Source of the DNA: Halichondria panicea
Lineage: Eukaryota > Porifera > Demospongiae > Suberitida > Halichondriidae
Assembly: GCF_963675165.1 (NCBI RefSeq)
Contig: NC_087386.1
Span: forward strand, 6,330,066-6,394,065
DNA: 64,000 nucleotides
Reading direction: 5' to 3'
Shown: positions 25,097 through 36,000 of the stretch, in pieces
How the letters are laid out: each line of letters opens with the position of its first letter
How positions within the stretch are numbered: position 1 is the stretch's first letter
Program-made: the position numbers and the translations under genes
Notes under the pieces: generated by a model
The model's database searches: none
What the model was told of the DNA's origin: nothing
What the model saw: only the letters and a program-made list of their open reading frames with translations

Positions 25097-25421
25097 GCTA
25101 ATGAAGGAGACTGCTGTAACCAGAGACCAGATGGATGGTGTCACTTCACTGGGAAAGCAGAATGGTAATCACACATGGTTTAGTGGGGAGGGGGAATGTG
25201 TAATCCACCGGGTCCTCTTCCGGTAAATTTAATTTTGTACTTACATAATTATAATTTCAGAAGGAATTTTGGTTGATTGATTGTATTTCCTCTACAGCTG
25301 TGTCATGTGATCATCATGCTGTCATCTCTTATCTACTGCAAGTGGCCAAAGCAAGAACAGACATTGCAGATTGTGATGGCAACCTACCTCAAGATGTGAC
25401 TGAGAATCAACAACAATCTAG
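25097..25421 (+). CDS. ACBD6-like exons, copy B (partial)
   Basis: Exon 25097-25164 encodes LMKETAVTRDQMDGVTSLGK followed by QN(G) and ends in phase 1, which fits the start of the DGLLHWACDRG exon found elsewhere in the window. That middle exon is absent here. The last exon, 25298-25421, reads AVSCDHHAVISYLLQVAKAR followed by TDIADCDGNLPQDVTENQ. This is the longest form of the ankyrin tail and matches the ACBD6 C-terminal pattern (repeat, then a DxDGxLPxxV-type end). No acyl-CoA-binding domain lies nearby. It may be a relic exon set or part of a gene mostly outside this block. Confidence 0.5.
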
Positions 25422-25448
25422 GTATTCAGTAACCACGGTGTATTTCAG

Positions 25449-25536
25449 AGGCTTAATGATCTTTACCGCATGATGTGTCTTGGACCATGGCGAATGGAGA
25501 ATCTAAAGACCTACTGTATAGGCAACACAGTTCATG
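25449..25536 (+). other. Possible short exon of unknown origin
   Basis: Flanked by TTTCAG and GTAAGT, it reads RLNDLYRMMCLGPWRMENLK followed by TYCIGNTVHG in one frame. A partial copy occurs at about 23150-23260, broken by an insertion. I do not recognise it. Confidence 0.25.
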
Positions 25537-25829
25537 GTAAGTGTGAGTACCCTCCCACCCTACAATAGATACCTCCATCAGCTGGCTAAGATATCATTGT
25601 CACTACTCTCATGTGTCTGGATCTGAGAGGCGTCAGATCTTCTAAGTCACGTACCTTTCAACGACCATCTAGCTAGCTAGCTGCATATATCTGTGGATTT
25701 TATCATTTTAGTCTGTTATTATTGTGTACAGAATTGTACCTTATTATCTCAGCTACCCCACCACTAGGTACCTCACACACACACACCTTGAGTATCAGAG
25801 TGTACTAATCCCGTCCCTCTCTCTCACAG

Positions 25830-26375
25830 ATTGTTTCGTTCTCCTACTTTCTTTGTGATTGCCGGAGGAGTGACTGACAGTGACTGTGTGTACTCTGTCC
25901 TGCCCCTCTACCATTCCCACGGCCTCGCACACAGTGGAGGGCCTATGATCTACACAGGAGCCACTCTCGTCATTAGGAAAAAGTTCTCTGCCAAACACTT
26001 TTGGACCGATAGTGCAAAGTACAACTGCACTGTGAGTTGGCTAATTGACTGGGGCTGACCCACTTACATTAATGTCTTAGATAGACAGTACGTGTTGTTA
26101 TGATTTCAGCTATTCTTGCCTTTGCTTTCACTACACAACTTGAGCTATGTATCACTGTGTACGGGTGACATCACTTCATTTATATCCACTTACTCCCCCA
26201 CTGTGCAGATGGTGTGCACGATTGGGGAGTTGAATCGCTACGTGTTGGCCCAACCCCCTGGCTGTATCCGAACCTTGACCCTTTCGAGGAGCATGACGAG
26301 AGGTTCGTCCATGTTGCCCTGCTGAGACAGGAAGGTCTGGAGGCGGCCAGGCGTTCAGGGGCAGACTACCTCTTT
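25830..26375 (+). pseudogene. SLC27A/GT25 chimera, copy B2
   Basis: Exon 25830-26031 is open: FVIAGGVTDSDCVYSVLPLY, HSHGLAHSGGPMIYTGATLV and KKFSAKHFWTDSAKYNCT. It resembles the part of the SLC27A acyl-CoA synthetase domain just after the AMP-binding signature, which activates long-chain fatty acids. The next exon, 26209-26375, begins MVCTIGELNRYVLAQPP, then fuses at TGGCTGTATCCG to GT25 exon 2. The GT25 part is out of frame, giving an early stop. Introns and splice signals are intact, so it could be transcribed and spliced. Confidence 0.75.
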
Positions 26376-26436
26376 GTGAGTTATCAGTGTCGCCATCTCT
26401 AGCCTCGTTCCTGGCCCATCTATTGTAACGACCTAT

Positions 26437-27115
26437 AGTGCATCCAGCTTAGAGAGTAGATTACCACAAATTTGTGAGTAGCTGTACTTAAATGTAAATA
26501 TCTTTTGATCGGAACATTTCTAAGAAATGGTGTTGATACCAATGTGTAGGTGAATGACCATGAAAACAGTAATCTTGTACAGCTAAGGTCCTAGACTTCA
26601 TCACATAATTGTTCAATGGTTTAGGTATCCTGGCCATCCCTTTATGGGTGTTACATTATGTTCATAGTGTTTATAATTCATGATTTACTGGTTTTCAGGT
26701 ACACTTTTGGTTAGAGTAATAACTTCTGACAAATTAATAGCTTAGCTTTCAAATTTCTGTAGTAAGTTAACAGATAAATGGGCTACATTTTGATACCAAG
26801 AACATCCTATATCCCATTGTTGAGATAACACTGAAAGCTACATAATTACTATTTTCTACTGTTTTGATGACATCAGCAGCTGAAAACCACAAACCAATGC
26901 CCTTTATCAACCACTATAACAATTTGTTGTTGTTCTATTAATCACCACAAACCCACCACCTTATGTTTCCATGGAAACATTTTTGAGTATGTTGTAGCTT
27001 GGTCATTCACCTACACATTAGTATCAGCACAATTTCTTAGAAAGGTTCCGAGATTTACATTTAAGTACAGCTACTCACAAATTTGTGGTAATCTACTCTC
27101 TAAGCTGGATGCACT
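26437..27115. mobile_element. 679-bp non-autonomous DNA transposon with ~130-bp terminal inverted repeats
   Basis: It starts AGTGCATCCAGCTTAGAGAG and ends with the reverse complement, CTCTCTAAGCTGGATGCACT. Complementarity extends about 130 bp on each side (through TGTAGGTGAATGACC). There is no transposase frame inside. GT25 copies A, C and D lack it, but host sequence at the site is also missing here, so the target duplication is unclear. Confidence 0.75.
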
Positions 27116-27128
27116 GTGCCATTATGAT

Positions 27129-27300
27129 ACAGTGAAACCTGTCTACAGTGGTCACCCTGTAAGCAGGTCACCCTCTATAATACAGCCAGGTTAATGAGGC
27201 CCAAAGTCTCCATAGCATGTGTTTGGACCTGTGTTAGCAGGCCACCTCTTTATTTCAACCACTGTTAGTCTGCCCAAGACAGTAGTAGATACAGTTTTAG
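27129..27300. repeat. Degenerate pogo/Tigger-like MITE in GT25 intron (B2)
   Basis: Begins TA-CAGTGAAACCTGTCTACAG and corresponds to 5164-5335 of copy A. Its right end is eroded as in the other copies. Confidence 0.5.
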
Positions 27301-27364
27301 TTATTGCAATTTTGGTATCCACAGTATCTAGCTCAGATTAACTATACAATTGTTGTTTATCCAG

Positions 27365-27701
27365 CGGCTAGACTGTGACAACTTTCTGGTGAACAACAAG
27401 ACACTACGGATTCTGATGGATCAGCAAAGGTAAGTCAGTGCATGTACAGTCCATAGGGAGGGGATAACTTGTCTATATGTACGAGGCTTGCACTGAATAC
27501 ATTATTTGCTGACCTGTGCACTTTATTATGGTACAGGTATGTACAGTAGAACAAGTTTGAAATGTCCCCTTCCCTCCACTGTAGATCTGCCTATGCACAT
27601 TCTGAACACCGAGGTGTTGGGGTTCATGGTCAAACCAGAGGACTATGAGAGCCTGGACCACGCTGCTCAGGACTTCCTCAACTTTAAGCTGGAAAACCTT
27701 G
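27365..27701 (+). CDS. GT25 exons 3 and 6, copy B2 (partial)
   Basis: Exon 3 (27365-27429) carries the LDCDN DxD motif. Exon 6 (27585-27701) is the full 117-bp form (MHILNTEVLGFMVKPEDYES, ending LENLG). Exons 4 and 5 are absent. Upstream it would follow the out-of-frame SLC27A/GT25 chimera, and downstream array B and a frameshifted exon 7. A functional product is unlikely. Confidence 0.7.
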
Positions 27702-27890
27702 GTAAGCCTCTCCCCCTTAAGGCTGCGGTGTCATCTGCTCTTTGTTAGTATAGCCAGTAGCCATCTCAGTGTGTGCTGATGTAGCTCCATTGTTGCTGTG
27801 AACAATGTGTGTGGGCGGGTATAATTAGTGCAGGTCATAATAGAGGGGCTCTTTTAATAGTGTTCCCACAACATCCTTGACTGTGTATCC
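27702..27890 (+). other. Intron between exon 6 and array B
   Basis: Conserved flank shared with 49517-49617 (partly) and with 57878-58367 apart from a MITE there. It contains the empty target site TTAGTATAGCC (about 27745). No gene. Confidence 0.6.
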
Positions 27891-30800
27891 ATTAGTGTGT
27901 GTGTTGTCTCCCCCCACACAGTGGACCACCACCCTATACTGCTGTGTTGTCTCCCCCCACACAGTGGACCACCCCCCTATACTGCATTAGTGTGCGTGTT
28001 GTCTCCCCCCACACAGTGGACCACCTCCCTATACTGCATTAGTGTGTGTATTGTCTCCCCCCACACAGTGGACCACCCCCCTGTACTGCATTAGTGTGTG
28101 TGTTGTCTCCCCCCACACAGTGGATCACCCCCCTATACTGCATTAGTGTGTGTATTGTCTCCCCCCACACAGTGGATCACCCCCCTATACTGCATTAGTG
28201 TGTGTATTGTCTCCCCCCACACAGTGGACCACCCCCCTGTACTGCATTAGTGTGTGTGTTGTCTCCCCCCACACAGTGGACCACCCCCCTATACTGCATT
28301 AGTGTGCGTGTTGTCTCCCCCCACACAGTGGACCACCCCCCTATACTGCATTAGTGTGTGTATTGTCTCCCCCCACACAGTGGATCACCCCCCTATACTG
28401 CATTAGTGTGTGTATTGTCTCCCCCCACACAGTGGACCACCCCCCTGTACTGCATTAGTGTGTGTGTTGTCTCCCCCCACACGGTGGACCGCCCCCCTAT
28501 ACTGCATTAGTGTGCGTGGTGTCTCCCCCCACATGGTGGACCACCCCCCTATACTGCGTTAGTGTGCGTGTTGTCTCCCCCCACACAATGGACCGCCCCC
28601 CTATACTGCATTAGTGTGCGTGTTGTCTCCCCCCACACAGTGGGCCCACCCCCCTATACTGCATTAGTGTGCGTGTTGTCTCCCCCCACACAGTGGACCA
28701 CCCCCCTATACTGCACTAGTGTGCATGTTGTCTCCCCCCACACAGTGGACCACCCCCTATACTGCATTAGTGTGTGTGTTGTCTCCCCCCACACAGTGGA
28801 CCACCCCCTATACTGCATTAGTGTGTGTTGTCTCCCCCCACACAGTGGACCACCCCCCTATACTGCATTAGTGTGTGTTGTCTCCCCCCACACAGTGGAC
28901 CACCCCCCTATACTGCATTAGTGTGCGTGTTGTCTCCCCCCACACAGTGGACCACCCCCCTATACTGCATTAGTGTGTGTTGTCTCCCCCCACACAGTGG
29001 ACCACCCCCCTATACTGCACTAGTGTGTGTGTTGTCTCCCCCCACACAGTGGACCACCCCCCTATACTGCATTAGTGTGCATGTTGTCTCCCCCCACACA
29101 GTGGACCACCCCCCTATACTGCATTAGTGTGTGTTGTCTCCCCCCACACAGTGGACCACCCCCCTATACTGCATTAGTGTGCATGTTGTCTCCCCCCACA
29201 CAGTGGACCACCCCCCTATACTGCATTAGTGTGTGTTGTCTCCCCCCACACAGTGGACCACCCCCCTATACTGCATTAGTGTGCGTATTGTCTCCCCCCA
29301 CACAGTGGACCACCCCCCTGTACTGCACTAGTGTGCGTGTTGTCTCCCCCCACACAGTGGACCACTCCCCCTATACTGCATTAGTGTGCATGTTGTCTCC
29401 CCCCACACAGTGGACCACCCCCCTATACTGCACTAGTGTGCGTGTTGTCTCCCCCCACACAGTGGGCCCACCCCCCTATACTGCATTAGTGTGCGTGTTG
29501 TCTCCCCCCACACAGTGGACCACCCCCCTATACTGCACTAGTGTGCATGTTGTCTCCCCCCACACAGTGGACCACCCCCTATACTGCATTAGTGTGTGTG
29601 TTGTCTCCCCCCACACAGTGGACCACCCCCTATACTGCATTAGTGTGTGTTGTCTCCCCCCACACAGTGGACCACCCCCCTATACTGCATTAGTGTGCGT
29701 GTTGTCTCCCCCCACACAGTGGACCACCCCCCTATACTGCATTAGTGTGTGTTGTCTCCCCCCACACAGTGGACCACCCCCCTATACTGCACTAGTGTGT
29801 GTGTTGTCTCCCCCCACACAGTGGACCACCCCCCTATACTGCATTAGTGTGCATGTTGTCTCCCCCCACACAGTGGACCACCCCCCTATACTGCATTAGT
29901 GTGTGTTGTCTCCCCCCACACAGTGGACCACCCCCCTATACTGCATTAGTGTGCATGTTGTCTCCCCCCACACAGTGGACCACCCCCCTATACTGCATTA
30001 GTGTGTGTTGTCTCCCCCCACACAGTGGACCACCCCCCTATACTGCATTAGTGTGCGTATTGTCTCCCCCCACACAGTGGACCACCCCCCTGTACTGCAC
30101 TAGTGTGCGTGTTGTCTCCCCCCACACAGTGGACCACTCCCCCTATACTGCATTAGTGTGTGTGTTGTCTCCCCCCACACAGTGGACCACCCCCCTATAC
30201 TGCATTAGTGTGCATGTTGTCTCCCCCCACACAGTGGACCACCCCCCTATACTGCACTAGTGTGTGTGTTGTCTCCCCCCACACAGTGGACCACCCCCCT
30301 ATACTGCATTAGTGTGCGTATTGTCTCCCCCCACACAGTGGACCACCCCCCTATACTGCACTAGTGTGCATGTTGTCTCCCCCCACACAGTGGACCACTC
30401 CCCTACACTGCATTAGTGTGTGTATTGTCTCCCCCCACACAGTGGACCACCCCCCTATACTGCACTAGTGTGTGTGTTGTCTCCCCCCACACAGTGGACC
30501 ACCCCCCTATACTGCATTAGTGTGCGTGTTGTCTCCCCCCACACAGTGGACCACCCCCCTATACTGCATTAGTGTGTGTGTTGTCTCCCCCCACACAGTG
30601 GACCACCCCCCTATACTGCATTAGTGTGTGTATTGTCTCCCCCCACACAGTGGACCACCCCCCTATACTGCATTAGTGTGTGTGTTGTCTCCCCCCACAC
30701 AGTGGACCACCCCCCTATACTGCATTAGTGTGTGTGTGTTGTCTCCCCCCACACAGTGGACCACCCCCCTATACTGCATTAGTGTGCGTGTTGTCTCCCC

Positions 30801-31829
30801 CCACACAGTGGACCACCCCCCTATACTGCATTAGTGTGTGTGTGTTGTCTCCCCCCACACAGTGGACCACCCCCCTATACTGCATTAGTGTGTGTGTGTT
30901 GTCTCCCCCCACACAGTGGACCACCCCCCTATACTGCATTAGTGTGTGTGTTGTCTCCCCTCACACAGTGGACCACCCCCCTATACTGCATTAGTGTGTG
31001 TGTGTTGTCTCCCCCCACACAGTGGACCACCCCCCTATACTGCATTAGTGTGTGTGTTGTCTCCCCTCACACAGTGGACCACCCCCCTATACTGCATTAG
31101 TGTGTGTGTTGTCTCCCCCCACACAGTGGACCACCCCCTATACTGCACTAGAGTGTGTGTATTGTCTCCCCCCACACAGTGGACCACCCCCCTACACTGC
31201 ATTAGTGTGTGTGTTGTCTCCCCCACACAGTGGACCACCCCCTATACTGCACTAGAGTGTGTGTATTGTCTCCCCCACACAGTGGACCACCCCCCTACAC
31301 TGCATTAGTGTGTGTGTTGTTTCCCCCACACAGTGGACCACCCCCTATACTGCATTAGTGTGTGTATTGTCTCCCCCCACACAGTGGACCACCCCCCTAT
31401 ACTGCATTAGTGTGCGTGTTGTCTCCCCCCACACGGTGGACCACCCCCCTATACTGCATTAGTGTGTGTATTGTCTCCCCTCACACAGTGGACCACCCCC
31501 CTATACTGCATTAGTGTGTGTGTTGTCCCTCCCCACACAGTGGACCACCCCCCTATACTGCACTAGTGTACCACCCCCCTATACTGCACTAGTGTGTGTG
31601 TATTGTCTCCCCCCACACAGTGGACCACCCCCCTATACTGCATTAGTGTGTGTGTTGTCTCCCCCCACACGGTGGACCACCCCCCTATACTGCATTAGTG
31701 TGTGTATTGTCTCCCCACACACAGTGGACCACCCCCCTACACTGCATTAGTGTGCGTGTTGTCTCCCCCCACACAGTGGACCACCCCCCTATACTGCATT
31801 AGTGTGCGTGTTGTCTCCCCCCCACACAG
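27891..31829 (+). repeat. Minisatellite array B, ~52-bp unit
   Basis: About 76 units of the array-A type, starting after TGTATCCATTAGTG. A higher-order repeat is marked by the rare AGTGGGCCCACC unit at 28639 and 29461 (about 822 bp apart). Near 30700-31050 some units have an extra TG, and some units lack one C, so frames drift. The longest open frame, 290 codons at 29027-29899, is a repeat artefact. Confidence 0.97.
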
Positions 31830-32098
31830 TGGACCACCCCCTATACTGTACAGTCAGTACATCTCCAGACCACCCCCTGTCAAGAACAACTTGGGGTTGG
31901 ACGCGGTAAGCTGTCTCTACTATTACAGTTATGTTGTATGTGTACGGAAATCATAAAAGTTCACTGATAATTTCCAAACAATATTTGGTAGGTGTTCATG
32001 ATTGGGCTAGTACGGAGGCCAGAAAGAAGGAACCGGATGATTTTAAGCCTGGACGAGCTCAACTTCAACTACACCCTCTTGGATGCTGTCGATGGAAG
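31830..32098 (+). pseudogene. GT25 exons 7-8, copy B (frameshifted)
   Basis: Exon 7 (31830-31905) begins at the AG of the last minisatellite unit. It has five C instead of six, so it is 76 bp rather than 77 and the frame is lost, with a stop early in exon 8 (31992-32098). Exons 9 and 10 are missing. A tandem repeat of the inverted exon-7 copy follows instead. Confidence 0.8.
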
Positions 32099-32140
32099 GT
32101 GAGAGAAAATTAATAATTATACATCGTATGGAGTAAGGTT

Positions 32141-32446
32141 TTAGATAGTGGCTTATCACGTCCAACCCCAAATTGTCATTGAGAGAGGGTAGTCTTGAGA
32201 TGTACTGCATGGTGTAGAGTATAGGTTCAGTGTGTGTGAGGGGAGACATAACTGGCTGTACAATACATATCTACATTTAGATAGTGGCTTATCATGTCCA
32301 ACCCCAAATTGTGATTGAGAGAGGGTAGTCTTGAGATGTACTGCATGGTGTAGAGTATAGGTTCACTGTGTGTGAGGGGAGACATAACTGGCTGTACAAT
32401 ACATATCTACATTTAGATATTGGCTTATCACGTCCAACCCCAAATT
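32141..32446. repeat. 136-bp tandem repeat of the inverted exon-7 copy
   Basis: The phrase TTAGATAGTGGCTTATCACG recurs, with small changes, at 32141, 32277 and 32413, a period of 136 bp and about 2.2 copies. The unit equals the inverted exon-7-like segment that is single copy at 12316 and 53405. Confidence 0.85.
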
Positions 32447-32666
32447 GTTTGAGTCCAATGCTCCCTCTACAGGGAAGTCAGTTTGGCTGTGTATCTATGG
32501 TAACCTTGGAGATCTTGTATTTGCATTAATGATGGTGATCGAGGAAACATACCCTATAGCTATAGAAGTTGAGCTGGTTGATGAATTAGATTTAAATTAT
32601 TCGTGGTAATAATTATTTTTTTTTGAATTCCTTGATTTATTGATTTATTGTATATTTCCTCTACAG

Positions 32667-32750
32667 CTGTGTCATGTGATCATCATGCTGTCATCTCTTA
32701 TCTACTACAAGTGGAGACATTGCAGATTCCTATAGCTACCTCAAGATGTG
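32667..32750 (+). pseudogene. ACBD6-like last exon, fragment
   Basis: Begins AVSCDHHAVISYLLQV as in the other copies, then loses the consensus through deletions and reaches a stop. The preceding exon (DGLLHWACDRG) is absent. Confidence 0.55.
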
Positions 32751-33002
32751 ATTGAGAATCTAACACTTATAGCTATAGCTAGCAGACATATTTTTTAATC
32801 GAACAATCTATTAATTTTGCACATCGCTCCCATTATTGACCAAATTTCAAGTTTTACATGATCAAAGAAAATTCAAATGTAACTGTAAAAAAATATGGTG
32901 AAACTGTAGACAAAAAAGACAAAATGATGTAGTGTAAAAGCAATCTACGTATCTATCAGAGGCTAGCTGCCATGGTAACAGTACAGTTAATAAGGTACAG
33001 AG

Positions 33003-36000
33003 TCAGTGTAGTAGTTCACACACTTGAGTGTGTCCATTCCTACTAGCCACATCATAGGCAGTACGTCCGTCCTGTATAGTGGGTATGTGAGCAGTTAGTG
33101 ATGAAGGGAAATAAGGAGTGGAGACAGAAACACAATTACATAACCAGTGGACACACTGTTGCCATGGTGATGAACACACGCTATACAGACGAGTACAATT
33201 ATGCACTGTGACTCACATTATCCTTCATTCTGACGTCAGCCTTGGCCTCCAACAACATTCTAACAACTCCACAGTGACCCTCCTGACTGGCCATGTGCAA
33301 TGCCGTAAAACCATTCTGTGCACATCAAATTAATTACTAACAGACAAGCAGTAATTTAAATCTCACCTTGTTTTGAATTTCAACTTGAGCATTCGCAGCA
33401 ATCAACAATTCCACTGCCCTCACATGACCATTCTGAGCAGCTGCATACAACGCAGTGGCTCCATCCTGTACGGAGTCAAGATAGTGTGAGCAGGTGAACC
33501 ATCACTCATCATAGACCCACTCATTATACAATATCACATGACTATCTACACTAATGTCAGGAGACACACTAGCCTCGATCCCAGGCCGCACTTCCTCTGA
33601 GAGCCAGATACCGGCTAACACAGGATAACAACGTGTATGTTCGGTAAAGCAATTAATGATGTCACATACCGTATAGCGCGAAATTTTCGAGGCACTTATA
33701 TTTCGTGGAATGGCCTCTAAAACCATTTCGTTGCACAATGTTCGTGGAATGCCTGCTTACAGGAAGACACGTTTTTTAATCTTTGCACGTTATAGTAATT
33801 AATGAACAATTTTCGTGGACTTAATTTTCGTGTAGGATCGCTAACCACCGAAATTTGCGAAAATTTCGCGCTATACGGTATAGAAAGTTCGATTGAAGGT
33901 TGTCATCTGATAGCATTCTGATAGCTACCCTTAGCCTGCTATGTTAACAAAAGACTCATAACCAGCAACAGTGTGGATAACAATCGTCTGAAAGGAGTGA
34001 GGGCTGACAATAGCCTATATGGACAGGCCACGCCCATCTAATACTAACTTCGATGAAAGTCTACTATACTACTGCTACTGAAAGAAAATAGCTGTACAAC
34101 AAGCCTATAGCTCTGTCTCTAGCTAGCTAGCTATATATAGCTCTGTGTAGGACTTTCAATAAGAATTTGTATTCTTTGTCAGGATATTTTCACTGATAAA
34201 AATAGGGATTTACAGGAATAATATCCATGCGCAAACAGTCAGTAGCAGGCCTTATCTTTAATTTAATGGCTGAGGTTCAGCGACGGAAACAGTTAGATCT
34301 AGGTCTAAACTATACTACCCTTGAGCCTTAGTCAAAGTTATTGTGCATTACATTGGAATGCAATTAAAAGAGAGATCATGAGATGCGTGTCGTACCTCGG
34401 TACACCAACTACCAGTGCTCTCTACACAAACATGACTAGCTCTGGTGTCTAATGGACCAGGTCAACAGAACATGGGGAGGCTCTGTGGCTAGTGACCTCT
34501 GAGATGTGTGTAGAGCTACTTACACTCACCTCTTTGGGTACATCAACATTGGCCCCAGCATCAATTAGGAGCTCCATACATTTCTGGTGACCATGGAAAC
34601 TGGCTTCCCAAAGAGGGGTCGCTCCCGACTGTACATAGGAGGAAAACAATGTAAACAGCATGTTGTGGGAAATGTGTTTGTACAACAAAACCAACCTTCT
34701 CCTGAGTGTTGACTAGTACTGTAGCCTTGGTTGCTAAGAGGACCCTCACTATCTCATCATGTCCATTGCTACTGGCTACAAACAGAGCTGTCTGGTTGTT
34801 CTGTTATAGACCATAAACCATATAATTATATATCACAGCAACTGGACTAGCTAATTGTACACTCTCCACTACTCAGTCCACTCATACACAGAGGTAGCCT
34901 CGTTCCCAGGCCAATTCTTTTGTATGGAATGGAAGGGAGGAAAATGCGGCCTGGTGTCTACTGATAGTGCGCATGCGCTTAGTTATGCTGTAAAATATGG
35001 GGAATCCCCTTCTTTTCCCCCTATCTACCATGCTGTGCTTCTATTGTGTTGATCAAGAAGGCTTGCACACTAGTCTGAAGCCAGAAGAGGCTCTCGTCTA
35101 CTTCACGACAGTCGTATGGTCGGAATGTCTGAGCTTGGAAGGACTGGCTATAGCAAGTCATTGTGCATGCTTCCTATGGTACTTCTAACTGCTGCTTGAG
35201 AAGACAACTATACGACCATTGTAGAACTAGAGACTACTGGCCTCAGACTAAGTGTACCAGCTTTCTTGGCCAACGCAATAGAGGGCATAAGCCATAGCTT
35301 CAGTATGGAAGTACGTATTACGGAACATATTCCTAGTAAACGGACTAGTTTGCAAAAGTTTTACATTAGTGCACGATTACCATGCGCACTAACACCCAAG
35401 CAATGGACACCAGGCCTTTTCCCCCTTCGAAAAAAGCGGCCTAGGAACGAGACTAACACAGAGGTGACAGTACACACACTCAACCATGGAATCAGCAGAG
35501 TACACAAACACCACCATGCAGTGTGACTCACATTATTCTTGTTGTGAACGTCAGCCTTGGCCTCCAACAACATTGTAACAACTCCACAGTGACCCATCCT
35601 ACTGGCCATGTACAATGCGGTGGTTCCATTCTGTACAGAGTCAAGATAGTACAGATCCACTCATTACACAATATCACTCATACAATATCACATGACTATC
35701 TACACTAATGTCAGGGCAGAGGAGGTACGACACTTATTTAATTGAAATCTTCATTTGTGATGACGTTTGTTTAGCTGGTAGTTAAGGTTATGGTATACTG
35801 TTCCACTCACGCTCAAATCTGCGTGGGTGTTCAATGTAGTTCAGCTAGTAAAATGGCTCTCACCTGGCAATGGTTATTCTGCGTTAATTCCAGGCACCAG
35901 GAAATCCCTCCTTACCGTATACTCTGCTGTTTCTTATTATACGAATAAAGGGGCAGTGTGACTAGAAGAGTTTTTCCCAAGAGAGTAAGTAAGTTACAAC

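Noticed and set aside
29027-29899. 290-codon open frame (repetitive CCLPPHSGPPPYTALV)
   Set aside because: It lies wholly in array B. A 52-bp period rotates through three frames, and the frame is kept open only where units lack CATTAG in register. No start context or splice structure supports it.
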